Assembly (NCBI RefSeq): GCF_024198255.1
Contig: NZ_JAJVKW010000005.1
Location: 496,001 to 560,000, forward strand
Direction of reading: 5' to 3'
Origin: Myxococcus guangdongensis
GTDB taxonomy: Bacteria > Myxococcota > Myxococcia > Myxococcales > Myxococcaceae
Length of the DNA stretch: 64,000 nt
Part shown: positions 35,296 to 43,471 of the stretch, piece by piece
How positions within the stretch are numbered: position 1 is the first letter of the stretch
Layout: every line of letters starts with the position of its first letter
Position numbers and translations under genes: made by a program
The notes under the pieces: generated by a model
Told to the model about the DNA's origin: nothing
Databases searched by the model: none
What the model saw: only the letters and a program-made list of their open reading frames with translations

Positions 35296-37956
35296 ATGAG
35301 CCTCCTCGTTCCGCTCGCCGCCGCGCTGCTGGTCTCCTCGGCGCAGATTCCGCTCGCCACCCAGGTCCAGCTCCCCTCCGGCGAGACGGTGGAGCTGGCC
35401 GCCGACTTCCTCACCTACGAGGCCGACAAGCAGGTCCTCACCGCGCGCGGCCACTGCGAGCTGCGCACCGGCGAGATGCTGCTGCGCTCGGACGAGGTGA
35501 CGTACGACGAGGCGAACCAGGTGGCCACCGCCACCGGCAACGTCATGTTCGTGGGCCCCGGCGGCATGGCGGCCGTCGCGGACGACGTGAGGGTGGACAT
35601 CCGCTCCTTCGAGGCCACGCTCCAGGGTGGCCTCTTCATGCAGAAGAAGGGCGTCACCCAGGAGGCGATGCTCGCGGCGAAGACGCCCGAGGAGCTGCGC
35701 TCCATGGGCGAGACGCCCATCATCCTCAGCGGCACCCGCATCCGCCGCACCGGGCCCAACGCCTTCACGGTGGATGACCTGGCCTTCACCCCGTGCGAGT
35801 GCGGCTCCGGGGAGCCCACCTGGCGCATGGAGGCACGGTCCGCCAACGTCATCCTCGGCGAGCGCGCCACCCTGTCGTGGCCCGTGGTGTACGTGGAGTC
35901 CGTCCCCATCTTCGCGCTGCCCTGGGTGTATCTGCCCCTGGCCGAGCGCCGCACGGGCTTCCTCTTCCCCAACCCCAACTTCTCGGGCCAGAGCGGCTTC
36001 AGCCTCGAGCAGCCGTTCTTCCTCACGTTGGGGCGCAGCTACGACATGACCTTCACCCCGGGCTATTACCTCGGCTCGTCGAAGCAGTCGGTGACGCGGG
36101 AGCTGCCGTCAGGCAGGTTGATCACCTCCGACGAACCGCGGCTGTTCGGCGTGAAGGGCCCTCGGCTGCGCACGGAGTTCCGTTACGTGCCCAGCGAGAC
36201 GACGCGAGGTCGGGTGACGCTCGGCCTGCTGCACGACTCCCAGCCCGTGCGGAACCCTCAAAACGGCAACTTCTACATCTACCCAGAGGGGACGCCGAAC
36301 GAGGGCCGATACGTGGACGTGGCCCGGGGCTGGCGCGGCGAGGCGTCCTGGCAGCACTTCCAGGACCTGGGCTCCGGTTGGTACGACCGGGTGGACGCGG
36401 CGTTCGTCTCGGACGGCAACTACACGCGCGACCTCACCGCCGACATCATCATCCGGGACCTCGACTACCTGCGCAGCAGCGCCACCGTGTTCCGCCGCAA
36501 GGAGGACTCGTACGCGGGCCTGGACGTGTCCCTGCGCCAGGACATCCGCTGGCCCTATCGCTTCTTCCAGGACAACCGCGTGCCGGCGCAGGTGGACCCG
36601 CTGCGGCCGGACCTGCCCTCGCCGGTGACCTTCCAGCGCCTGCCCGGCATCCTCTACGCGCTGCCGGAGCGCCCCCTGTTCGGTGGCGTCGTCGGCGGGC
36701 TGCGCGCCGAGTTCACCCGCCTGGCGCCCATGACGGGCGGCTTCGGGGACGAGGGCGTCGACGGCATCTTCCGCCGCGAAGGCATCTACCTCCCGCTGGG
36801 CTACTACTACACGGACCCGACGTGGCCCCTGGACCCGGGGCAGGGCAACGGCCTCTTCGATACGCAAGATCGCGAGGCGAGAGATCGCATCGACCTCACC
36901 TCCCGACTCGCCACGTCCATCCCCCTGGGGAACGTGGCCAGGGTGACGCCGTCGCTGGGCGTGCGCCAGGACGTGTGGGCCGGTGAGTACTCGGGCCGGA
37001 CCTGGCAGCGCGGCTACCCCATCGCGGGCCTGCTCGTGGACACCCAGCTGACGCGCACCTGGGACGGGGAGAAGAACCGCTACCGGCACGCCTTCGCGCC
37101 CTCGCTGGAGCTGCGCTATGTGCCGGGCGGCTGGGGCCACGTGCCGTCCGCGGGCGCTCAGCGGGGGCCTGGGTTCGCCCAGCCCTACGACGAGGTCGAC
37201 GCGGCCGTGCCCCTGGACCTGGACGGCCGCACGCGGGGCTTCCTCCAGGGCGTCTTCGCCGTGGACCAGACGCTGCGCGTCAAGGTGGGCAACGTGTACC
37301 GCGAGCCGCTCCGGCTGCGCATCGGTCAGGGCTTCGACCTGACGCGTTACGCACCCGCCGCGAACAAGCTCGGGGATCCCGAGCCGGTCCTCCGCGACAC
37401 CTTCGCGCGTCTGTCGACGAGCGTGGGAATGCTCACCGCCGGTGGGATGGTTCGCTTCGACCCCAACTCGGGGCGCGTCACGCAGATCTCCGGCGACTTC
37501 AACATCGACAACGGCAAGGGTCAGGCGCTCTACGCGCGCTACGACGACATCCTCACCACCGCGCAGACGGCCATCGACCGGGGTGAAATCCCCAACGCCC
37601 TGGGCCCCGATTCCATCCGCCGCCCCCTGGATGCCCTGGTAGGCCGCGTATCCCGGGAAACGCCCGGCCTCCCCACGGCCGAGCGGGCCCAGGCTCTCAT
37701 CGCGGGTACGCGTTTGACGCTCGGATTTGGCCTCGGGGTGCGGTACGAAGCCCTGGTGCAGCCCCTCTACCAGGATCTCGCAAACCAAGAGGCGTCGGCG
37801 CCCTTCGCCCAGCAAACACTGGGGGTGTCTTATGGGCCAGCGTGTAATTGCTGGCGCATTGAAGGGGTGGTGACCCTCAGACGTGATATCGGACTGGAAT
37901 TTTCCGGTGTGAATTTCAGCGTCACTGGGTTGGGATCGTTCGGTTCGGGCGGCTAG
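35296..37956 (+). CDS. lptD: LPS-assembly outer-membrane protein LptD
   Basis: 886 residues. A short signal sequence, then an LptA/OstA-like N-terminal beta-jellyroll (about 28-115: ADFLTYEADKQVLTARGHCE, VTYDEANQVATATGNV) and a large C-terminal barrel (about 190-886) with aromatic beta strands such as FRYVPSETTRGRVTLGLLHD and WQHFQDLGSGWYDRVDAAF. LptD with LptE inserts lipopolysaccharide into the outer leaflet. Cys residues in the linker (TPCECGSG) differ in layout from the E. coli disulphide pattern. The barrel ends in GFG/Phe-rich strands. No strong ribosome binding site; it may be coupled to the AMIN-domain gene. Confidence 0.9.
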   Translation: MSLLVPLAAALLVSSAQIPLATQVQLPSGETVELAADFLTYEADKQVLTARGHCELRTGEMLLRSDEVTYDEANQVATATGNVMFVGPGGMAAVADDVRVDIRSFEATLQGGLFMQKKGVTQEAMLAAKTPEELRSMGETPIILSGTRIRRTGPNAFTVDDLAFTPCECGSGEPTWRMEARSANVILGERATLSWPVVYVESVPIFALPWVYLPLAERRTGFLFPNPNFSGQSGFSLEQPFFLTLGRSYDMTFTPGYYLGSSKQSVTRELPSGRLITSDEPRLFGVKGPRLRTEFRYVPSETTRGRVTLGLLHDSQPVRNPQNGNFYIYPEGTPNEGRYVDVARGWRGEASWQHFQDLGSGWYDRVDAAFVSDGNYTRDLTADIIIRDLDYLRSSATVFRRKEDSYAGLDVSLRQDIRWPYRFFQDNRVPAQVDPLRPDLPSPVTFQRLPGILYALPERPLFGGVVGGLRAEFTRLAPMTGGFGDEGVDGIFRREGIYLPLGYYYTDPTWPLDPGQGNGLFDTQDREARDRIDLTSRLATSIPLGNVARVTPSLGVRQDVWAGEYSGRTWQRGYPIAGLLVDTQLTRTWDGEKNRYRHAFAPSLELRYVPGGWGHVPSAGAQRGPGFAQPYDEVDAAVPLDLDGRTRGFLQGVFAVDQTLRVKVGNVYREPLRLRIGQGFDLTRYAPAANKLGDPEPVLRDTFARLSTSVGMLTAGGMVRFDPNSGRVTQISGDFNIDNGKGQALYARYDDILTTAQTAIDRGEIPNALGPDSIRRPLDALVGRVSRETPGLPTAERAQALIAGTRLTLGFGLGVRYEALVQPLYQDLANQEASAPFAQQTLGVSYGPACNCWRIEGVVTLRRDIGLEFSGVNFSVTGLGSFGSGG

Positions 37957-37983
37957 GAATCACCGTAGGTGAATGGTGGTTCC
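37956..37983 (+). promoter_or_regulatory. Inverted repeats between lptD and the XRE gene
   Basis: GGAATCACC and GGTGGTTCC pair (one G:U) around a loop that itself contains TCACC-GTA-GGTGA (37960-37972). The site starts at the lptD stop and lies 33 bases before the XRE start; it may be an XRE operator or the lptD terminator. Confidence 0.45.
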
Positions 37984-38015
37984 AACAACCCCCAAGCAGC
38001 CAGGAGAAGTATTTC

Positions 38016-38366
38016 GTGTCGGACCTCGGAAAACGAATCGGCCAGCGCATCCGCGAGCTTCGTACGCAGAGGCCGGAGCGGTGGACGCAGGAAGAGCTCG
38101 CGGAGCGGGCTCAGATCAGCGTCTCCTTCCTTTCCATGATCGAACGCGGCGAGCGTGTCCCTCATGTGGAGACCCTCGCCGCCCTGGCCAACGCCCTTGG
38201 CGTCAGCCTGGGAGAGTTGTTCACGGGAACGGAGCAGACCCTTGCCCAGACGGAGGACCTGCTGCGTCCCCTGTCTGATTTCGCGCGCGCCCGGGGCCTC
38301 ACCGCACGGGACGTGGACCGCCTGCTCGGGGTCGCCCGGGTGATGTTCAGCGGCACCATCGCGTGA
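38016..38366 (+). CDS. XRE-family helix-turn-helix regulator
   Basis: 116 residues. The first ~70 are a Cro/CI-type helix-turn-helix: IGQRIRELRTQRPERWTQEE, LAERAQISVSFLSMIERGER and VPHVETLAALANALGVSLGE. The remaining ~45 are helical (LRPLSDFARARGLTARDVD) and may dimerise. GTG start with AGGAGAAG eight bases upstream. It sits alone between lptD and a lipoprotein gene and has a candidate operator just upstream and a hairpin just downstream. Confidence 0.9.
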   Translation: MSDLGKRIGQRIRELRTQRPERWTQEELAERAQISVSFLSMIERGERVPHVETLAALANALGVSLGELFTGTEQTLAQTEDLLRPLSDFARARGLTARDVDRLLGVARVMFSGTIA

Positions 38367-38378
38367 ATCCCACCCTCA

Positions 38379-38408
38379 AGGGGCCCTGGCTGGACGCAAG
38401 GGGCCCCT
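38379..38408 (+). terminator. Terminator hairpin after the XRE gene
   Basis: AGGGGCCC and GGGCCCCT pair perfectly around 14 bases, beginning 12 bases after the stop codon. The tail is pyrimidine-rich but has no T-run. Confidence 0.55.
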
Positions 38409-38524
38409 CGGTCCTCCTGTCCTGTCCTTGACTGGACGGTAGGTAGACCGGGAAGATGGCGGAAATGCGCTGTGCGCCGCGTGCGCACAGCGTGCTTCCT
38501 TCTTCGTCCAAGGAGTCTTCGCTG

Positions 38525-40063
38525 ATGCGTCCGGGTCTTGCCTCGTGGATGGCCCTCACGAGCATGGTGTTGTTGGCGTGTTCCTCGCCAGCTCCCGCCA
38601 CGCTTGAATTCGTGGATCAGAATCCGGCCAGGCCGCGGCTGGGTGAGATCACCACCCTGCGGTTCCGGGCGGTGGACTCGCGTGGCATGCCGCAAGCCGG
38701 CACGCAGGTGCGGTTCTCACTGCAGTCCGAGGTGCCGGGGGTCCAACTGTCGCCGACCGAGGGGACGACCAACCCCGGGGACGGCATCGTGTCCATGCAG
38801 GTGACGGCCACGGGAGGCCGCGTCACCTCCGTGGTGGTGGTCGCCTCGGCGGGTGAGGGAGCGGAGGCCAAGTCGGTCATCTCTCCTGTGATCAGCTTCG
38901 CGGGCACCAACTCGAGCTCCCGCCAGCTCACCTTCCAGTGTGGCTCGTGGTCCGGTGAGGCCTCCGGTCTGCACCACGCCATCGGCGCGTGGGACGAGGC
39001 GCGCTCGCTCATCGCCGGCGTGAAGGTGAACTGCATCGCCCACGTGGGTGATCGCAACGGCGACGGCATCGAGGGCGCCCAGGTGTCCTTCCTGACGGAG
39101 GCCGGCACCATCGGTCCCACCGCCACGTCCCTCACGGACGTCGTGGGCAACGCGCAGGTGCTCTACAAGACTTCGCTGCCCTTGCCGCAGGACGTGGACC
39201 CGGGTGAGTTCACCTGGAACCCCACCAACGACGCCACGCACACGGGCGAGTACCTGGCGCCGCTGTGGATGCAGCCCTTCCTGTGGGAGCAGAACCCGCT
39301 GGCCGCGCACGGCACCCCGGCGCAGCCCCAGTCGAACCGGCCCGAGCCCCAGCGCGCCGACCCCATCCGCCCCAACAAGATCAACAACCCGCGCGACAAC
39401 CTGGTCTCGCTCATCGCCGTCACCTCCGGCGAGGAGGCCTTCAGCGACGACAACAACAACGGCCAGTGGGACACGGGTGAGGCCTTCGTGGACCTGACCG
39501 AGCCCTTTGTCGACAACAACGACAACGGCACGTGGGATCCGGGCGAGCGCTTCGTGGACACCAACGGCAACGGCCGCTGGGATGGCAAGAACGGCGTCCA
39601 CGACACCAGCACGCTCATCTGGGTGCAGGAGCGCATCCTCTGGACGGGCGTGCCGCACTCGCTGGACCGCCCGGATACGGTGCGTCAGATTTCGCCGCCG
39701 CCCCCGGCCACCAACGTCGGCATCGACCACTTCGGCTCGGCCAGCGCCACGTTCCTGGTGGCGGACCCCTGGTACAACATGATCGCCCAGAACTCGCAGG
39801 GTGACGGTTGCAACGCCGGCGCGGAGGGCCCGATTGAAATCGAGCCGGCCATCACGGGCGCCATCCCGCTGACCTACCCGTCGTACGCCGTCGTGCGCTA
39901 CCTCATCAAGGACAAGCATGACGTCTCCCAGGAGCCTCAGCCGGGGCCGTTCCCCCAGCCCATCCCCTGGAAGTCGGACGCGGTCTGCACGTACACGGCC
40001 GCCCAGCTCGACGGCCACAAGGTCCAGGTCGTCGCCCCCACCGTGACGGGCACCGTCCTCTAG
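38525..40063 (+). CDS. Surface lipoprotein with Ig-like and Asp/Asn-rich repeat regions
   Basis: 512 residues. Lipobox MVLLACSSPAP with Cys 19. Residues ~25-225 look like two Ig-like (bacterial Big_1 type) domains, e.g. GEITTLRFRAVDSRGMPQAG and NGDGIEGAQVSFLTEAGT. Residues ~305-360 hold three Asp/Asn-rich units (DDNNNGQWDTGE, DNNDNGTWDPGE, DTNGNGRWDGKN) resembling calcium-binding loops. The rest is unassigned. It is probably exposed at the cell surface or in the periplasm. ATG 38525 was chosen because it opens the lipoprotein signal and has AAGGAG upstream; the in-frame sequence before it is not homologous. A very strong terminator follows. Confidence 0.78.
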   Translation: MRPGLASWMALTSMVLLACSSPAPATLEFVDQNPARPRLGEITTLRFRAVDSRGMPQAGTQVRFSLQSEVPGVQLSPTEGTTNPGDGIVSMQVTATGGRVTSVVVVASAGEGAEAKSVISPVISFAGTNSSSRQLTFQCGSWSGEASGLHHAIGAWDEARSLIAGVKVNCIAHVGDRNGDGIEGAQVSFLTEAGTIGPTATSLTDVVGNAQVLYKTSLPLPQDVDPGEFTWNPTNDATHTGEYLAPLWMQPFLWEQNPLAAHGTPAQPQSNRPEPQRADPIRPNKINNPRDNLVSLIAVTSGEEAFSDDNNNGQWDTGEAFVDLTEPFVDNNDNGTWDPGERFVDTNGNGRWDGKNGVHDTSTLIWVQERILWTGVPHSLDRPDTVRQISPPPPATNVGIDHFGSASATFLVADPWYNMIAQNSQGDGCNAGAEGPIEIEPAITGAIPLTYPSYAVVRYLIKDKHDVSQEPQPGPFPQPIPWKSDAVCTYTAAQLDGHKVQVVAPTVTGTVL

Positions 40064-40075
40064 TAGACGCGATTG

Positions 40076-40120
40076 ACGCGGGCTCCCGGAGAAGTACCCA
40101 TTGACCCCGGGAGCCCACGT
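40076..40120 (+). terminator. Strong terminator after the lipoprotein gene
   Basis: GGGCTCCCGG (40080) and CCGGGAGCCC (40107) are a perfect 10-bp stem; with one mismatch it extends to 14 bp (ACG outside). The loop is 17 bases. Confidence 0.75.
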
Positions 40121-40136
40121 TCGTAGGGTCCACCTC

Positions 40137-40160
40137 GGCTGATTGAAGAATCAACCGGCC
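40137..40160. promoter_or_regulatory. Candidate TetR operator
   Basis: GGCTGATTGA-AGAA-TCAACCGGCC is a 24-base inverted repeat with 8 of 10 arm positions matching, 13 bases before the TetR start codon. Placement fits autorepression. Confidence 0.55.
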
Positions 40161-40173
40161 GGTGGAGGACGTC

Positions 40174-40887
40174 GTGGGCCAGAGCAAGTCGGCGGCGGAC
40201 AACGGCAACCGCGAGAGCGAGCGCCGCCGCACCATCCTGCGGGCGGCCATCGATGTGTTCGCCCGAAAGGGCTATCACGGCTGCCGCATCGCGGACGTGG
40301 CGAAGGAGGCTGGAGTCGCCTACGGCCTCGTCTACCACTACTTCAAGAACAAGGATGAGCTGCTGGAGACCGTGTTCGACACGGGCTGGAGCGGCTTCGT
40401 CACGCGCGTGCGCGCGGTGGTGGAGGGCGAGGGGGCGCTGGCGCAGAAGGTGCGCGGCGTGGTGGACGTGGCCTTCGAGGCGTACCGGGTGGACCCGCGC
40501 GCGGTGAAGGTCCTCATCCTGGAGATTGCCCGCAGCCCCGCGGGCTCCCGCATCAACCGGCAGACGGCCTTCGTGGACGCCATCCGCCTCTCCTCGGAGC
40601 TGTTCACCCGGGCGAAGGAGGCAGGGGAGCTGCGCGCGGACACGGACCCGCTCCTGTCGTCCGCGCTGCTCTTCGGCGCCATCGAGATGGGGCTGACGGC
40701 CTTCGTCACGGGGCTGGCCGACGCGCGCGACACCCAGGCGCTGGAGCGCGCGAAGGCGCAGATCGCCGAAACCTTCCTTCACGGCGTCCTGGCCGACGCG
40801 TCGCCAGGCGCGGAGTCCACTGCATGGAAGCCGGAGAAGTCGTCGGAGAAGTCCGCTACGAAGTCCAAGGTCCCCAAGCGCACCTGA
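40174..40887 (+). CDS. TetR-family transcriptional regulator
   Basis: 237 residues. The N-terminal DNA-binding domain reads ILRAAIDVFARKGYHGCRIA, DVAKEAGVAYGLVYHYFKNK, the standard TetR helix-turn-helix. The ligand domain follows (about 75-210), and the tail (KPEKSSEKSATKSKVPKRT) is Lys/Ser-rich. GTG 40174 was chosen because GGAGG lies seven bases before it; a GTG 12 bases earlier lacks this. Its last 64 bases overlap the start of a crotonase gene, so it likely controls acyl-CoA metabolism as many TetR/FadR-like proteins do; the ligand may be an acyl-CoA (inference). Confidence 0.87.
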   Translation: MGQSKSAADNGNRESERRRTILRAAIDVFARKGYHGCRIADVAKEAGVAYGLVYHYFKNKDELLETVFDTGWSGFVTRVRAVVEGEGALAQKVRGVVDVAFEAYRVDPRAVKVLILEIARSPAGSRINRQTAFVDAIRLSSELFTRAKEAGELRADTDPLLSSALLFGAIEMGLTAFVTGLADARDTQALERAKAQIAETFLHGVLADASPGAESTAWKPEKSSEKSATKSKVPKRT

Positions 40888-41618
40888 CCATCGACCGGCC
40901 CCGGGCGCGCAACGCCCTGTCGCCCACGGTGGTGAAGGCGCTGATGGATGGGTTGGACCGCGCGGACGCGGACCCCGCCGTGCGCGTGGTGGTGCTCACC
41001 GGCGCGGGTGAGAAGGTCTTCTGCGCGGGCGGGGACTTGGGGCAGATGGCCGGCGACGGCGGCTTCCTCTCCACGCATGACGGCCGCCGCTCCTACGGGA
41101 AGCTCTTGGCCCGGTTCCAGGAGGCGCGCAAGCCCACCGTGGCGCGCGTCAACGGGCACGCGCTGGCGGGCGGCCTGGGGCTGGTGCTCGCGTGTGACCT
41201 GGCCGTCGCGGTGGAGGGCGCGGACTTCGGTACGCCCGAAATCGACGTGGGCCTCTTCCCGATGATGATGATGGCGCTGCTCCAGCGTCACGTGGGCCGC
41301 AAGCGCGCGCTGGAGCTGGTGCTCACGGGGGACAAGCTGCCCGCGCGCGAGGCGCTCGCGCTGGGGCTGATCAACCGCGTGGTGCCCGCCGCGGAGCTGG
41401 ACGGCGCGGTGGCGGCGCTGGCGGGGAAGCTCGCCGGCAAGAGCCAGGCGGTGCTCGCGCTGGGGCGCCGGGCCTTCTTCACCGCGGAGGACCTGCCGCT
41501 GCCCGCCGCGCTGGAGTTCCTCGCGTCCCAGCTGTCGCTCAACGTGCTCGCGGACGACGCGGGCGAGGGCGTCTCCGCCTTCCTGGAGAAGCGCCCGCCG
41601 AAGTGGAACGACCGCTAG
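40824..41618 (+). CDS. Enoyl-CoA hydratase/isomerase-family protein
   Basis: 264 residues. Crotonase fold: LTIDRPRARNALSPTVVKAL, oxyanion hole EKVFCAGGDLG and ARVNGHALAGGLGLVLACD, then FGTPEIDVGLFPMMMM. The two catalytic Glu positions of true enoyl-CoA hydratases are not both present: the first falls in GGLGLVLA (no Glu) and the second region reads VGLFPMMM. It may therefore be an isomerase, a methylglutaconyl-CoA-type hydratase or another crotonase activity. The start overlaps the TetR gene by 64 bases in another frame, and there is no later start codon before the conserved region. Confidence 0.82.
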   Translation: MEAGEVVGEVRYEVQGPQAHLTIDRPRARNALSPTVVKALMDGLDRADADPAVRVVVLTGAGEKVFCAGGDLGQMAGDGGFLSTHDGRRSYGKLLARFQEARKPTVARVNGHALAGGLGLVLACDLAVAVEGADFGTPEIDVGLFPMMMMALLQRHVGRKRALELVLTGDKLPAREALALGLINRVVPAAELDGAVAALAGKLAGKSQAVLALGRRAFFTAEDLPLPAALEFLASQLSLNVLADDAGEGVSAFLEKRPPKWNDR

Positions 41619-41628
41619 CCGCGCGACG

Positions 41629-42618
41629 TCAGGGCGTGCCCAGTCGCGTCTCCCCGCTGGCGACGGCGGGGAGGGCGGGCGGGAAGAAGTCCAGACGCAA
41701 GAGCGACTCGCCGTCCACCCAGATGCCGTCCACCTTCACGCCCCAGTGGAGGTGGGGGCCGGTGACGCGGCCGGTGCTGCCCACCAGGCCCAGCTGCTGA
41801 CCCTGCTGGAGCTTGTCGCCCTGCTTCACCTGGATGCGCGACAGGTGGAAGTACGCGGTGAAGAGGTCCCCGCCGTGGTGCACCAGCACCGTCTTGCCGG
41901 CGGAGTAGTTGTCGCGCGCCATCACCACCGTGCCCTCGTTGCTGGCCATCACCGGCGTGCCCGGGTCTCCGTCGATGTCCACGCCGAAGTGCTGGCTGGA
42001 CAGCTTGCCGTTGAAGGTGCGCCGGTCTCCGAAGGGCGCGGTGATGCGGTCCTGCCGGGGCCAGGCGAAGTTCTGGGCGAAGTGGGGCGCGCTGAACGGC
42101 TGCGAGAAGGCGGTGGCGAAGGCGCGGCGGTCCGCGGCCATGCGCGCCTTCACCGAGGCGGGCGGCGCCACGTACTTGCCCGACACCTTCAGCTCGCGCG
42201 AGGGGTAGCCCGGCTCGACGATGTCCAGCGTGCCCATCAGCTCCAGCGGCGCGCCCGCGGACGCGCCGGGGCCCACCACGCGCACGGGCGCCGTGCCCGG
42301 CGTCAGCTCCACCGGCAGGCCCGTCACCGCGAGGAAGCCGTCACCCCACGCGAAGAAGCGCAGCGGGCGTCCCGCGAGCGTGCCCGCGGGCATCCCCGTC
42401 ATGCCCCGCACCGTCACGATGACGGGGTCTCCCGGGCGCGCCGAGCCGGGCTGGAGCGAGAGCAGCGGCTGGCCCTGGGCTGTCGTCGACGCGGAGGAGG
42501 GGAGGGCCGCGGACGTCGGCGTCGGCTCGGAGGCCTGGGCCTTCGCACCGAGGGCGAGCAGCGCGAGCAGCAGGTGGGATGGCGCGGAATGAAACCAGCG
42601 GGCGGGGTGCGGAGCCAT
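41629..42618 (-). CDS. M23-family peptidoglycan endopeptidase (LytM-type)
   Basis: 329 residues. Signal peptide (HLLLALLALGAKAQA). Residues ~50-145 form a beta-rich domain (GSARPGDPVIVTVRG) that could be Ig-like. Residues ~185-329 are a complete M23 domain with all zinc ligands: His 210 and Asp 214 (SSQHFGVDIDGD) and His 289-x-His 291 (GPHLHWGVKVDG), plus HHGGDLFTAYFHLS. It should be an active periplasmic metallopeptidase cutting peptide cross-links. It ends 10 bases from the convergent crotonase gene. Confidence 0.9.
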   Translation of the reverse strand: MAPHPARWFHSAPSHLLLALLALGAKAQASEPTPTSAALPSSASTTAQGQPLLSLQPGSARPGDPVIVTVRGMTGMPAGTLAGRPLRFFAWGDGFLAVTGLPVELTPGTAPVRVVGPGASAGAPLELMGTLDIVEPGYPSRELKVSGKYVAPPASVKARMAADRRAFATAFSQPFSAPHFAQNFAWPRQDRITAPFGDRRTFNGKLSSQHFGVDIDGDPGTPVMASNEGTVVMARDNYSAGKTVLVHHGGDLFTAYFHLSRIQVKQGDKLQQGQQLGLVGSTGRVTGPHLHWGVKVDGIWVDGESLLRLDFFPPALPAVASGETRLGTP

Positions 42619-42924
42619 GGGCGTTCTTTACACCACGGATGGCCGGACTCTTCCCAGGGTGAGAAATCCGCGCATCGGACGCCTGCCTCCCTGCCCGGGA
42701 GCGCCCGTCGGGTCGCCTGCTGAACAGAGGCGCGTCGGCTGCCCACCGGGCCAGCGGGGCGCGCCTGGATTTGTCGGCACTTGAGCGACGCAGGGGCGCG
42801 GAATCGCGGGCCGGCGGGCTGGAGGGCAGGCAGCCGGCTGCATGTCGTGGCGTCAAGCCGTACCGGCGCGCCTCCAGGCTTCCTAGCTTCTGCTCGGACC
42901 CAATTACCTTGTGGAGATTCGCGG
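42619..42924. other. 306-base divergent intergenic region
   Basis: Lies between the start codons of the M23 gene (minus) and a basic unknown protein (plus), so it should carry both promoters. GCAGCCGGCTGC at 42830-42841 is a perfect 12-base palindrome. GTGGAG before 42925 is the ribosome binding site of the next gene. I see no credible ORF. Confidence 0.5.
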
Positions 42925-43461
42925 ATGCCTCGTCCCTATAGCTTCGACCATTTCCAGGTTCCGAAGACGCTGCCGAAGCAGAGCCGCAGCCTGCGTCGAC
43001 GGGACAAGGCGCACCTGGCGCAGTCCCGTGCGCAGCCAGAGGAACTGGCGGCGCGCGAGGGAGTCCACTACGGCAAGTCCTTCGCGGAGACGGAGGACCA
43101 CTACAACGCCCGGCAGATGGAGGCGCAGCTCGAGGAGCTGGCCCGCCTGGAGCCGGATGGCAAGTTCTCCCACGGCACCTCCGCGCCCGCGCAGCGCGCC
43201 ACGAAGCGCGCCTCGCGTGAGAAGGAGCAGCGCAAGGCGGAGCCCGTCGTCCGGAGCACCACGCCCATCGGCGCGCTGCCGCCCACGCGCGAGCAGCCTC
43301 CGCGCGGCCGGCTCCCGGACCTGCTCGACGAGGCGAACCGTCAGCTCCAGACGCTCAAGGGCGGACTGGGGGACGCGGCGAAGGCCGTGGCCCGGCTGGC
43401 GGTGCTGCCGCTGGAGGTGGTGCGGCTGGCGGCGCGGCGCCTCAATCCCCTCCACGGCTGA
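42925..43461 (+). CDS. Basic hypothetical protein
   Basis: 178 residues, very rich in Arg, Lys, Glu and Gln; I recognise no family. It opens MPRPYSFDHFQVPKTLPKQS. Residues ~20-110 are charged and probably helical (TEDHYNARQMEAQLEELARL), residues ~90-125 are disordered, and a C-terminal amphipathic segment (LGDAAKAVARLAVLPLEVVR) might contact membrane or protein. No signal peptide. ATG 42925 has GGAG upstream. It precedes an EEP-family gene by 10 bases and may be co-transcribed. Confidence 0.7.
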   Translation: MPRPYSFDHFQVPKTLPKQSRSLRRRDKAHLAQSRAQPEELAAREGVHYGKSFAETEDHYNARQMEAQLEELARLEPDGKFSHGTSAPAQRATKRASREKEQRKAEPVVRSTTPIGALPPTREQPPRGRLPDLLDEANRQLQTLKGGLGDAAKAVARLAVLPLEVVRLAARRLNPLHG

Positions 43462-43471
43462 GCCCGCGCGC

